From: Arthrobacter woluwensis
Lineage (GTDB): Bacteria > Actinomycetota > Actinomycetes > Actinomycetales > Micrococcaceae
NCBI RefSeq assembly: GCF_900105345.1
Contig: NZ_FNSN01000003.1
Coordinates: 3,038,001-3,102,000 of the forward strand
DNA: 64,000 nucleotides
Direction of reading: 5' to 3'
The translations under genes were made by a program, and so were the position numbers. Below are positions 23,482-31,388 of this stretch, in pieces. Under the pieces are notes generated by a model, which saw only the letters and a program-made list of their open reading frames with translations, did not search any database and was not told where the DNA came from. Each line of letters opens with the position of its first letter. Position 1 is the first letter of the stretch.

Positions 23482-24510
23482 TCAATGATCGGTGGCGGGC
23501 TGCCGCCGTTCACGCAGCAACACCGCCACCGCCATGCCGACGACGGCGCCCAGCAGCGTCTCCACCGCACGGTCGGTGAGCACGGGGACGGGATCGCCCG
23601 GGTTGGACAGCAGCGTCACCAACAGGACCACCGGGGTCAGGAACGCCTGCGCGAGCCCGTAGTTGCGGCGCATGAAGAGCTCCGACGGGAACTGCAGGAG
23701 CGGGATCAGCAGCACCAGCATCATCGTGGACGGCTGCGGCCAGAGGATCAGCGCCGTGAGCCCGATGCCCACGAGGGTTCCCACGATCCGGTGCACACCG
23801 CGTTTCAGGCGGGCACTCAGCGCCCCCGCGGCCAGAGGGATCGCGGCTGACGCCATGGCCCAGTACGGATGCCCCCAGCCACTGGCGATGCCGGCCGCCC
23901 CCGCGACGCCGACCGCCACGAAGTACCGCAGCGCCTGCCGCAGGATGACGCCGTCGCGCCAGGGGCTGGAGACCCGGAGACGCCGTTCCCCGGCGGCCGC
24001 GTCCGGCGCCAGCCGCCAGACCACGAGACTCAGGGCCAGGCTCACCGCCGACGACGCCCCTCCCACGACGAACGGAACCCAGAGCGGCATCGGATGGGTG
24101 ACGGAGGCGGAGGCGCCGAGGGCGAACAAGGCCCAGAACGGCCCCACGGGATTGAGCTTCGCGGCGTCCGCCACCACCGATCCGAGTGCGGCGAAACACG
24201 TCTCCACCAGGACCAGGACGGGGGTGGGGGCATGCAGATGGGCCAGCACGGTGCCGATCAGGACGGCGGAGACCAGCAGGGCGGACGCCTCCAGCTGATG
24301 GACCACCCGCCACAGATGAGGTTCGCCCCGGCCGTACATGCTGGTGAAGGCGCCGAACACGGCATAGATCGACCATTCGGGATGGCCGATCATCAGAAGC
24401 GTGACCATGGGGATCGCCACACTGAGCGCCACGCGAACCGCGGCGACTCCGTGGTTCCCGGCCGGCCCTGTGGCGAAGAATCCGCGACCCGTGCTGAGGA
24501 GTGCGCCCAC
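23482..24510 (-). CDS. FUSC-family membrane protein
   Basis: A 342-aa protein with two sets of hydrophobic helices around a short soluble middle (RLAPDAAAGERRLRVSSPWRD). HGVAAVRVALSVAIPMVTLLM, WSIYAVFGAFTSMYG, GHPYWAMASAAIPLAAG and RGVHRIVGTLVGIGLTALIL match the FUSC / aromatic acid exporter fold in half-length form. The substrate is unknown; relatives export aromatic acids or are fusaric-acid-resistance-like. The likely start is GTG 24510 with AGGAAAGG five bases upstream. It stands alone and converges with the SMR operon. Confidence 0.75.
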   Translation of the reverse strand: MGALLSTGRGFFATGPAGNHGVAAVRVALSVAIPMVTLLMIGHPEWSIYAVFGAFTSMYGRGEPHLWRVVHQLEASALLVSAVLIGTVLAHLHAPTPVLVLVETCFAALGSVVADAAKLNPVGPFWALFALGASASVTHPMPLWVPFVVGGASSAVSLALSLVVWRLAPDAAAGERRLRVSSPWRDGVILRQALRYFVAVGVAGAAGIASGWGHPYWAMASAAIPLAAGALSARLKRGVHRIVGTLVGIGLTALILWPQPSTMMLVLLIPLLQFPSELFMRRNYGLAQAFLTPVVLLVTLLSNPGDPVPVLTDRAVETLLGAVVGMAVAVLLRERRQPATDH

Positions 24511-24673
24511 CAAAGCCTTTCCTGGTGAGGCTGCTTCGCCAGGTCACACCCCGGCTGCGGCAGCCCCGCCGTCTTCCTGGGGATCCTCACGGATCCCCTC
24601 AGGGAAATCCTAGGTCCCCTCCGGGCGGCGGGCGAACCGGCCCGTCATGAACCGGCCCGCCACGAGGCGGCGA

Positions 24674-25126
24674 TCAGGCGCTCGCGCGCGACACGTCGTG
24701 GAGCGCCGCGACCAGCGCCGACAGTTCCTGGTGCTCTCCGGCGTCGTTCAGGATGCGTTCGAGCGCTTCGTCATGGACCGGCTTCGCCCTCTCGTACAGC
24801 TCGCGGCCCGCGGCCGTGAGCTCGGTGTAGATCCCCCGGCGGTCATCCGCGCAGAGGATGCGGGTCAGCAGGCCGCGGTCCTCCAGCCGGGTCACGAGGC
24901 GCGTGGTGGCACTGGCGCTGAGAGCCGTGGCACGGGCGAGCTGCTGCATGCGCATGTGCCAGCCATCCTGGCGGCTCAGTGCGTCGAGCACGGTGTATTC
25001 GACCACGGAGAGCTTCACCTCGTCGCTGAGGGCGCGCTCCAGCCCGGCCTCGATCACACCGTGCAGTGCGGCGAGGGTGCGCCAGCCCTGGGCGCGCACT
25101 TCGACGGCGTCGTCGTCAATGCTCAT
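24674..25126 (-). CDS. MarR-family transcriptional regulator
   Basis: A 150-aa MarR protein. The winged helix lies at about residues 50-115: RMQQLARATALSASATTRLVTRLEDRGLLTR, then a wing with ADDRRGIYTELTAAG. AGGAGG lies before ATG 25126. It diverges from an MFS efflux gene, and two TTGC-N4-GCAA palindromes lie between them, so it most likely represses both. It has no cysteine at the OhrR sensing position, so its signal is different, probably a drug or phenolic compound. Confidence 0.85.
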   Translation of the reverse strand: MSIDDDAVEVRAQGWRTLAALHGVIEAGLERALSDEVKLSVVEYTVLDALSRQDGWHMRMQQLARATALSASATTRLVTRLEDRGLLTRILCADDRRGIYTELTAAGRELYERAKPVHDEALERILNDAGEHQELSALVAALHDVSRASA

Positions 25127-25161
25127 GGGGACCTCCTGAAGGCTCGGCTTGCATCGCTTGC

Positions 25162-25188
25162 TTGCGTGTGCAACTATTGCACCTGCAA
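25162..25188. promoter_or_regulatory. paired MarR operators upstream of the MFS gene
   Basis: TTGCGTGTGCAA (25162-25173) and TTGCACCTGCAA (25177-25188) are two copies of TTGC-N4-GCAA with centres 15 bp apart. A further half-site GCTTGCAA lies at 25203-25210. They fill the space between the divergent MarR and MFS genes. Confidence 0.65.
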
Positions 25189-25242
25189 GTGAAATAACCA
25201 GCGCTTGCAACTAAATCCAGTCTAGCAGGAGTGTTCACCACC

Positions 25243-26439
25243 ATGCCTATCGGTCTTCTCGCGCTCTCCGTCGGCGCCTTCGGGATCGGGCTGACCGAGT
25301 TCGTCATCATGGGGCTGCTGCCCGAGGTCGCCACCGACTTCGGCGTCTCCGAAGCAACCGCCGGATGGCTGATCTCCGGATACGCCCTCGCCGTCACCGT
25401 CGGCGCATTACTTCTCACCGCCGCCACCACCCGGCTCCCCCGCAAGCCCGTGCTGCTCGGGCTCCTTATCCTCTTCATCGTCGGCAACACGCTCTCCGCG
25501 ATCGCCCCGAGCTACGGGGTCATGCTGACCGGCCGCATCCTCGCGGCCCTCTGCCACGGCGCGTTCTTCGGCATCGGCGCAGTGGTCGCCTCAGGTCTCG
25601 TGGCACCCGCCAAGAAGGCCCAGGCCGTGGCCATCATGTTCACCGGTCTGACCGCCGCCAATGTGCTCGGCGTGCCCTTCGGGACGCTGCTGGGCCAGCA
25701 GTTCGGCTGGCGCTCGACCTTCTGGGTCATCTCGGCCACCGGCGTCGTCGCCTTCATCGGCATCGCCTTCCTGGTTCCGGCGCTGCATCAGGACGGCAAG
25801 GCGCCCAGCCTGCGGCACGAGCTCACCGCGTTCCGCAGCGGACAGGTCTGGCTCTCGCTCCTCGTCACGATCCTCGCCTATGGCGGCATGTTCGGCGCCT
25901 TCACCTACATGGCCTACACGCTCACCGGGATCTCCGGCTATCCGAGCAGCGCCGTGCCGTGGCTGCTGATGCTCTCCGGCGCCGGCCTGTTCGTCGGCAA
26001 CTGGATCGGCGGCAAGCTCGCCGACCGTGACATCGACAAGACGCTGATCTTCTTCGTGGCCGGCCTGCTCGTGACCCTGGTGCTCTTCGGGCTCCTCGCC
26101 TCGATCCCGTGGGTCGCCGCCGTCGCGCTGTTCGTCATGGGCGGTTTCGGCTTCGGCACGGTCCCCGGACTGCAGTCCCGCATCATGCACTACGCGGGCG
26201 GCGCGCCCACCCTGGCGTCCGGCGCGAACATCGGCGCCTTCAACGTGGGCAACGCCCTCGGCGCCTGGGCCGGCGGTCTGGCGATCTCCGCCGGGCTCGG
26301 CTACGCCTCCCCCGTCTGGACCGGCGCACTGGTCACCGTCCCGGCTCTGATCATCATGATCATCGCCGCCCTGAAAGCCCGGCGGGAACAGCCCGCCACC
26401 CCCTCCACCGAATCCGAGCAGGCTCCGGCCACCGCCTGA
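25243..26439 (+). CDS. MFS transporter, DHA1-type efflux
   Basis: A 398-aa twelve-helix transporter. The N-terminus PIGLLALSVGAFGIGLTEFVIMGLLPEVATDFGVS is that of the AraJ/chloramphenicol-resistance-like DHA1 efflux group. LICGYALAVTVGA-like (here LISGYALAVTVGA), RLPRKPVLLGL and RILAALCHGAFFGIG follow, the last being the motif-C region. It probably exports a hydrophobic compound. ATG 25243 is preferred; a GTG at 25231 has no spacing for its ribosome site. It is probably co-transcribed with the aldo/keto reductase 37 bp downstream. Confidence 0.85.
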   Translation: MPIGLLALSVGAFGIGLTEFVIMGLLPEVATDFGVSEATAGWLISGYALAVTVGALLLTAATTRLPRKPVLLGLLILFIVGNTLSAIAPSYGVMLTGRILAALCHGAFFGIGAVVASGLVAPAKKAQAVAIMFTGLTAANVLGVPFGTLLGQQFGWRSTFWVISATGVVAFIGIAFLVPALHQDGKAPSLRHELTAFRSGQVWLSLLVTILAYGGMFGAFTYMAYTLTGISGYPSSAVPWLLMLSGAGLFVGNWIGGKLADRDIDKTLIFFVAGLLVTLVLFGLLASIPWVAAVALFVMGGFGFGTVPGLQSRIMHYAGGAPTLASGANIGAFNVGNALGAWAGGLAISAGLGYASPVWTGALVTVPALIIMIIAALKARREQPATPSTESEQAPATA

Positions 26440-26476
26440 GCCCGCCGAACCATCCCACTCCCAGGAGGACGACACG

Positions 26477-27304
26477 ATGACCACCATCCCCACCATCACC
26501 CTGAACAACGCCATCGAGATGCCGCAGCTCGGCTTCGGCGTGTTCCAGGTCCCGGACGCGGAGACGACGGCGGCCGTCGCCGAAGCGCTCAAGGCCGGCT
26601 ACCGCAGCATCGACACCGCGGCCATCTACGGCAACGAGCGCGGCGTCGGACAGGCGATCGCCGACTCCGGCATCGACCGCGGCGAGCTGTTCATCACCAG
26701 CAAGGTGTGGAACGCGGACCAGGGCTTCGAGGAGACCCTCGCCGCGTACGACGCCAGCCTGGAGAAGCTCGGCCTGGACTACCTCGACCTGTACCTGATC
26801 CACTGGCCGGCCCCGGCGAACGGCCGCTTCATCGACACGTGGAAGGCCCTCGAGAAGCTCTACGCCGATGGCCGCGTCCGGGCGATCGGCGTCTCGAACT
26901 TCGAGCCGGATCAGATGGAACAGCTCCTCGCCGAGGCCACGGTCGTCCCCGTGGTGAACCAGGTGGAGCTGCACCCCGCCCTGCAGAACCGCGCGGTCCA
27001 GGCCTTCGGCGCCGAGCACGGCATCGCCACCGAGGCCTGGAGCCCGCTGGCCCAGGGCGCGGCGCTGCAGGACCCGTCCGTGCTGGCGATCGCGGAGGCC
27101 CACGGCCGCACCCCCGCCCAGGTGATCCTGCGCTGGCACCTCCAGCAGGGCCGCATCGTGATCCCGAAGTCCGTCACGCCGTCGCGCATCGCGGAGAACC
27201 TGGACGTCTTCGGTTTCGAGCTGAGCGCCGACGAACTCAGCGCGATCGACGCCCTGGAGAAGGACGGCCGCACCGGTCCCCACCCGGCGACCTTCAACGG
27301 CTGA
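26477..27304 (+). CDS. aldo/keto reductase (2,5-diketo-D-gluconate reductase type)
   Basis: A 275-aa NADPH-dependent reductase with a TIM barrel. The catalytic tetrad is visible: Asp in YRSIDTAAIYGNE, Tyr in AIYGNE, Lys in FITSKVWN, and His in DLYLIHWP. IPKSVTPSRIAEN near the C-terminus binds the NADPH phosphate. Family members reduce 2,5-diketo-gluconate, methylglyoxal and other carbonyls. AGGAGG sits before ATG 26477. With the MarR-MFS pair it forms a probable stress or xenobiotic response unit. Confidence 0.9.
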   Translation: MTTIPTITLNNAIEMPQLGFGVFQVPDAETTAAVAEALKAGYRSIDTAAIYGNERGVGQAIADSGIDRGELFITSKVWNADQGFEETLAAYDASLEKLGLDYLDLYLIHWPAPANGRFIDTWKALEKLYADGRVRAIGVSNFEPDQMEQLLAEATVVPVVNQVELHPALQNRAVQAFGAEHGIATEAWSPLAQGAALQDPSVLAIAEAHGRTPAQVILRWHLQQGRIVIPKSVTPSRIAENLDVFGFELSADELSAIDALEKDGRTGPHPATFNG

Positions 27305-27362
27305 TCCCTGACGTGAACCCTCCCGGGAGGCGGCGATGAACTTCGCCGCCTCCCGCGCGGGG

Positions 27363-27971
27363 TTAAGGCTCGGGTACCTCATCCGCCTGGAGCGCTCCGC
27401 GAACGGCATAGCGGTGCAGGGTGACACCCGCTTCAAAGGAGGCCTGTTCCAGCAGCTCGAGTTCCAGCGGTTCGTCCACCTGGTCGAACAGCGGGCGCCC
27501 GCGGCCCAGGATCGCCGGGTGGGTGAACAGCATGACCTCGTCCAGAAGGTGCGCGTTCAGTAGCTGGGTGGCCAGGGTCGCTCCGCCGACGCCGATGTCG
27601 CCGCTCTCCTCCGCCCTCAGCGCGGCCAGTTGAGCGATGGCGTCGTCACCGCCGATGATGCGGGTGTTGTAGTCGGCGCTCGTGCGGGTCCGGGAGACGA
27701 GCACCTTGGGGACGTCCGTCCAGATCTCGCCGTACTCCCGCATGAAGTCGGGCAGGGAGGAATCGGTCCGGGCCTTCGGCCAGAACGATTCCATGGTCTC
27801 GTAGATGACCCGGCCGGAGACGTCCATGCTGAGCTCGCGGGCCCGCGCATTGAACTCACGATGCAGCGACTCGCCGATGCGCATCCAGTCGCCGCCGCCC
27901 TCCTCCCCCGGCTCCGCCTCGATCATCAGGTCCAGCGAGACATTCATCCAGTACACGAAACGGGCGGCCAT
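27363..27971 (-). CDS. dihydrofolate reductase-family protein (RibD C-terminal domain)
   Basis: A 202-aa protein of the RibD_C/DHFR-like fold. RFVYWMNVSLDLMIEA at the start, VSGRVIYETMESFWP (VxGRxTYE-like motif), KVLVSRT, GDIGVGGATLATQLL (NADPH-binding GGxxL) and HPAILGRGRPLF follow the family order. Stand-alone members are widespread reductases of unknown substrate and are not true DHFR. The gene is on the minus strand between the AKR and the tRNA. Confidence 0.85.
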   Translation of the reverse strand: MAARFVYWMNVSLDLMIEAEPGEEGGGDWMRIGESLHREFNARARELSMDVSGRVIYETMESFWPKARTDSSLPDFMREYGEIWTDVPKVLVSRTRTSADYNTRIIGGDDAIAQLAALRAEESGDIGVGGATLATQLLNAHLLDEVMLFTHPAILGRGRPLFDQVDEPLELELLEQASFEAGVTLHRYAVRGALQADEVPEP

Positions 27972-28047
27972 GCCCTCACCTCCGGAAGTTCGGACGGTTT
28001 GCGCCGACGACGCGGCGACGGGATGGACTCACTGTACTGCGGTGTAT

Positions 28048-28124
28048 TGGTGCCCCAACAGGGACTCGAACCCTGACTGAGCGGATTTTAAGTCCGCTGC
28101 CTCTGCCAATTGGGCTATTGGGGC
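28048..28124 (-). tRNA. tRNA-Leu(UAA)-like with a short variable loop
   Basis: On the minus strand a 74-nt cloverleaf plus encoded CCA can be folded: acceptor GCCCCAA/TTGGGGC, anticodon stem GCGGA/TCCGC with loop CTTAAAA (anticodon TAA, reading UUA leucine codons), and T arm CAGGG-TTCGAGT-CCCTG. The D arm AGCCCAATTGGCAGAGGC is somewhat irregular. The variable loop is only five bases (TCAGT), whereas bacterial leucine tRNAs normally have a long extra arm. The fold looks sound, and the amino acid identity is inferred from the anticodon only. Confidence 0.85.
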
Positions 28125-28171
28125 GCGCATCCATCCTATCCGTGCCACGGCGGTGCCCCGCCGTCGTCGCA

Positions 28172-28232
28172 CTTGCGTGCTCAGTTGTTGCGGGTTCCGA
28201 AGCCACACACCCGCAACAACTGAGCACGCAAG
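28172..28232. repeat. long perfect palindrome downstream of ndh
   Basis: Two 24-bp arms, perfectly complementary (28172-28195 and 28209-28232, starting CTTGCGTGCTCAG), with a 13-nt loop. It lies between the tRNA and the ndh terminator. The architecture resembles repeat families A and B, but the sequence is different and no second copy is present in this window. Confidence 0.75.
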
Positions 28233-28262
28233 CCGGGGAGCCAGGAAGAACCCTGGAAACGA

Positions 28263-28301
28263 CGACGGCGCCGCCCACCATCACGGTGAGCGGCGCCGTC
28301 G
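28263..28301 (-). terminator. hairpin terminator after ndh
   Basis: An 11-bp stem CGACGGCGCCG / CGGCGCCGTCG with an inner CACC-ATCAC-GGTG stem, 46 bp beyond the ndh stop. It shares its design and most of its loop with the terminator at 54141-54183. Confidence 0.8.
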
Positions 28302-28346
28302 AGCGCTGGCAAGCGGCAGCCGGGCCTCCTCGCGGAGGCCGAGGAC

Positions 28347-29759
28347 TTACTTGGCGGCCGGTTCAGCCGGCTTCGGGGCCGGACGAGCGGCGGCCTCGAA
28401 CGCGCCACGCGGGTTGTCCAGATCCACCAGCTGGGTGGCGTCGCGGCCTGCGAACAGGCTCAGGAACCAGCCACCGACCACGCGGAACTTGCGCTCGAAC
28501 GTCGGCATCGCCATGCCGTGGTAACCACGGTGGGCGAGCCAGGCCGGCCAGCCCTTGAGGCCGATGCGGCCGAGCAGGTTGATGTTCGCGACACCCTTCC
28601 AGGAGCCGAAACCGGCCACGGCGCCGAGGTTCTTGTGCTTGTAGTCGTGCATCGGCTTGTCCCAGCGGGAGGCCCACAGGTTCTTCGCGAGAACCTTGGC
28701 CTGGCGCAGTGCGTGCTGGGCGTTCGGCACGCAGGTGCCGTCCGGCAGGCCCTTGCCCGTGAGGTCCGGAACGGCGGCGACGTCACCGGCGGCCCAGGCG
28801 TTCTCGATGATGCCCTCGTCACCGGCGATGCGGAGATCCGGCAGCACGCGGACGCGGCCACGCGGCTCGAGCGGGAAGTCGGTGGACCGGACCATCGGGT
28901 TGGCCTGCACACCGGCGGCCCAGATGAGGGTGTCCGCGGCGAATTCCCCGGCCGGGGACTTGTCCGCCATGTTGATGAGCTTGAGCTTGTCCTCGGCGTC
29001 GGCCAGGGACGTGTTCAGGAGCACCTCGATGCCGCGGCTGCGCAGGTGCTCGACGACCCACTCGGCCTGCTCGGCGGTGACCTCGGGCATGATGCGGCCC
29101 ATGGCTTCGACCAGCACGAAGCGGATCTCGCTCTGGTCGACGCGGGGGTTGTCACGGACGGCCTGACGGGCCATGTCCTCGAGCTCGGTGATCGCCTCGA
29201 TACCGGCGAAGCCGCCACCGACGACCACGAAGGTCAGAGCGGCCTTGCGCTTCTCGGGGTCGGTCATGGTGGAGGCCAGCTCGATCTTGTTGAGGACCTG
29301 GTTGCGCAGCGCAACGGCCTCTTCGATGGTCTTCAGGCCGATGCCCTTGTCCGCCAGACCCGGGATCGGGAAGGTGCGGGTGATGGCGCCGGCGGCCAGC
29401 ACGACGTCGAAGTACGGGATCTCGAACGGGGCGCCGCCGTCCGCGGGGGCCACGACGGCCTTGCGGTTGGCGTGATCGATCGCGGTGACGCGGCCCTGGA
29501 TGAGCTCGGTCTCCTTGAGGTGCTGACGGTGCGAGACCACGGCGTGGCGTGCCTCGATGTTGCCGCCGGCCACCTCGGGAAGGAACGGCTGGTAGGTCAT
29601 GTAGGGAAGCGGATCGACGACGGTGACGATGCCGCCGGCCTTCGCGATCTTCTTCTGGAGCTTGAGCGCTACGTACAGTCCGACGTAGCCGCCGCCGACG
29701 ACGAGAACGCGCGGGCGGTCCTGCAATTGGGGAGCAAGGGGCTGCTGAGTGATTGCCAT
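28347..29759 (-). CDS. ndh: type II NADH dehydrogenase
   Basis: A 470-aa flavoprotein that passes electrons from NADH to menaquinone without pumping protons. RVLVVGGGYVGLYVALKLQ (about residues 17-35) binds FAD, and TFVVVGGGFAGIEAITELEDMA (about 177) binds NADH. LIWAAGVQANP and the late NAWAAGDVAAVPDL motif are typical of NDH-2. The C-terminal part (GLKGWPAWLAHRGYHG) should give peripheral membrane attachment. TATCCT 6 nt before ATG 29759 marks a leaderless start, although GAGGG also precedes the codon. Confidence 0.92.
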   Translation of the reverse strand: MAITQQPLAPQLQDRPRVLVVGGGYVGLYVALKLQKKIAKAGGIVTVVDPLPYMTYQPFLPEVAGGNIEARHAVVSHRQHLKETELIQGRVTAIDHANRKAVVAPADGGAPFEIPYFDVVLAAGAITRTFPIPGLADKGIGLKTIEEAVALRNQVLNKIELASTMTDPEKRKAALTFVVVGGGFAGIEAITELEDMARQAVRDNPRVDQSEIRFVLVEAMGRIMPEVTAEQAEWVVEHLRSRGIEVLLNTSLADAEDKLKLINMADKSPAGEFAADTLIWAAGVQANPMVRSTDFPLEPRGRVRVLPDLRIAGDEGIIENAWAAGDVAAVPDLTGKGLPDGTCVPNAQHALRQAKVLAKNLWASRWDKPMHDYKHKNLGAVAGFGSWKGVANINLLGRIGLKGWPAWLAHRGYHGMAMPTFERKFRVVGGWFLSLFAGRDATQLVDLDNPRGAFEAAARPAPKPAEPAAK

Positions 29760-29813
29760 ACCCTCAGGATAGCGCAGTTTGTGAAAACATTCACATAGTG
29801 TGAACGCGGCTGA

Positions 29814-31319
29814 TCAGCCCCCTGCCGGCGGGCCTCCGGGCGTCTTCTCCGAGAGGTCTTCCCGGCCCGGAGCCGCGTCAGCTGACGGCGACGGCTCGGG
29901 GGCGGACGGTTCGGCAGGAGCTGAGGCGGCCGCCTCCCCTGTCGCAGCGTCCGACGGCGGCGATCCGGCGCCGTCGTTCTCCCGCCGGCTCACCGACCGG
30001 ACATGCAGCACCGCCGCCACCAGCATCGCCAGAAGCAGGGCCGAGAATCCGAGGACGAGAGTGGCGGGCAGCGCCGAGTCCAGACCGTCCGCACCCTGCG
30101 CCACCGGGGGCGCCGGATCCGACACGGCCGGCTGGGGCATGAGGTTGCCGGAGCCCGCCGGGGGCTTCCGCGTCGGCTCACCGCCGCGCCGATGCACCCG
30201 GATCCACTCCGAGATGCTGCCGAGCGGATTGCTCTGCGCCTCGGGCACGGTGGCGGTCAGCGCCTTCTCGGCGTCCAGGATGCCGAAGCCGTACAGAGGG
30301 TCACGGCCGGGCTCGCCGACGTCCTTCGCCGTGGTGACGATCCGGTTGATGACCTGTTTGGCGCTCATGTCCGGGTACTTCGACCGGATGAGGGCCGCCA
30401 CACCCGCCACGATCGGCGCCGCACCGGACGTCCCGCTCCAGGTCGCGTAGCCGCCACCGGGGAGGGCGCCTTCCAGTTCCTCGGCGGGCGCCGCCACCGC
30501 GATGCTGATGCCCTGCGACGACGAGTCCTGGCTGGCGATGTTCTTCCGGTCGAGTCCTGCGACGGTCACGACGCCGGGGATCGTCGCGGGAGCACCCACC
30601 TGGATGTTGCCGCTCCCCCGGTTGCCGGCGGCCGCGACCACGACGACGTCCTTCTGCTCCGCGTAGAGGAACGCCGCGTCCCAGCTCTGGGGCCAGTCCG
30701 GGGACGAGCTGCCCAGGGAGATGTTGATGACCTTCGCGCCGTGATCCACGGCCCAGCGGACGGCCTCGGGGATCTGATCCTCATCCGACTTGCCCGCCGG
30801 ATTGGGCGAGCCGAGCCACGTGGAAACGGAGAGGAGCTGCGCTTCGGGGGCCACGCCCACCATGCCGTCCGGCCCGGCGCCCATGCTCTGCACGGTGGGT
30901 GCGGGAGGCTTGGAGGACGTCGGTGACGGGGACGCCTTCGGCCGGGTGCCGTGCCCCCGGCCCGCCAGGAGACTCGCCACCAGGGTGCCGTGCTCCGGCT
31001 TGGCGCCGATGCTCTTGGTGCCCTGCGGGTTCCCGGCTCCGGAGACATCGGTCCCCTCGACGACGGAACCCTTCAGATCCGGGTGGGCCGTGTCGATGCC
31101 GGAGTCGATGATCGCGACCTTGACCCCGGCCCCACGGCTCTCCTTCCAGGCCTTGGTGACGCCGTAACCGTCCAGCCAGTACTCGCCGGACCGGATGCTG
31201 TCCGCCTGGGCGGGGGCCGCCAGGGAGAGTGATGCCGCGATGGTCAGCACCAGCGCCGTCGACAGGATCCGGACACACCGGCCCCGTCCTCGTGCGCGGT
31301 GCGCGTCTTGTGCCCTCAT
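29814..31319 (-). CDS. mycosin-like S8 serine protease, membrane-anchored
   Basis: A 501-aa subtilisin-like protease. A signal peptide ends near AQA-DS (about residue 39). The catalytic triad is Asp72 (AIIDSGID), His110 (PEHGTLVASLLAG) and Ser near 298 (WSGTSGAAPIVAGVAAL). A proline/serine-rich insert (about 125-145) lies after the His, as in mycosins, and a single C-terminal helix (TLVLGFSALLLAMLVAAVLHV) is followed by a 60-residue acidic, proline-rich tail. This matches MycP of type VII secretion, but no ESX gene is in the window. GGGAG precedes ATG 31319. Confidence 0.85.
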   Translation of the reverse strand: MRAQDAHRARGRGRCVRILSTALVLTIAASLSLAAPAQADSIRSGEYWLDGYGVTKAWKESRGAGVKVAIIDSGIDTAHPDLKGSVVEGTDVSGAGNPQGTKSIGAKPEHGTLVASLLAGRGHGTRPKASPSPTSSKPPAPTVQSMGAGPDGMVGVAPEAQLLSVSTWLGSPNPAGKSDEDQIPEAVRWAVDHGAKVINISLGSSSPDWPQSWDAAFLYAEQKDVVVVAAAGNRGSGNIQVGAPATIPGVVTVAGLDRKNIASQDSSSQGISIAVAAPAEELEGALPGGGYATWSGTSGAAPIVAGVAALIRSKYPDMSAKQVINRIVTTAKDVGEPGRDPLYGFGILDAEKALTATVPEAQSNPLGSISEWIRVHRRGGEPTRKPPAGSGNLMPQPAVSDPAPPVAQGADGLDSALPATLVLGFSALLLAMLVAAVLHVRSVSRRENDGAGSPPSDAATGEAAASAPAEPSAPEPSPSADAAPGREDLSEKTPGGPPAGG

Positions 31320-31388
31320 GTGCTCCCGTCGTTCCGTCTCGGGGTCCAGCCAGTCACTCCCGCAACCGGCCGTCCCGGGCGAAGCCCC

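Noticed and set aside
24514-24673. Possible additional gene between the FUSC and MarR genes
   Set aside because: Only short frames without ribosome sites were seen; the stretch contains two AACCGGCCCG(T/C)C copies and nothing else.
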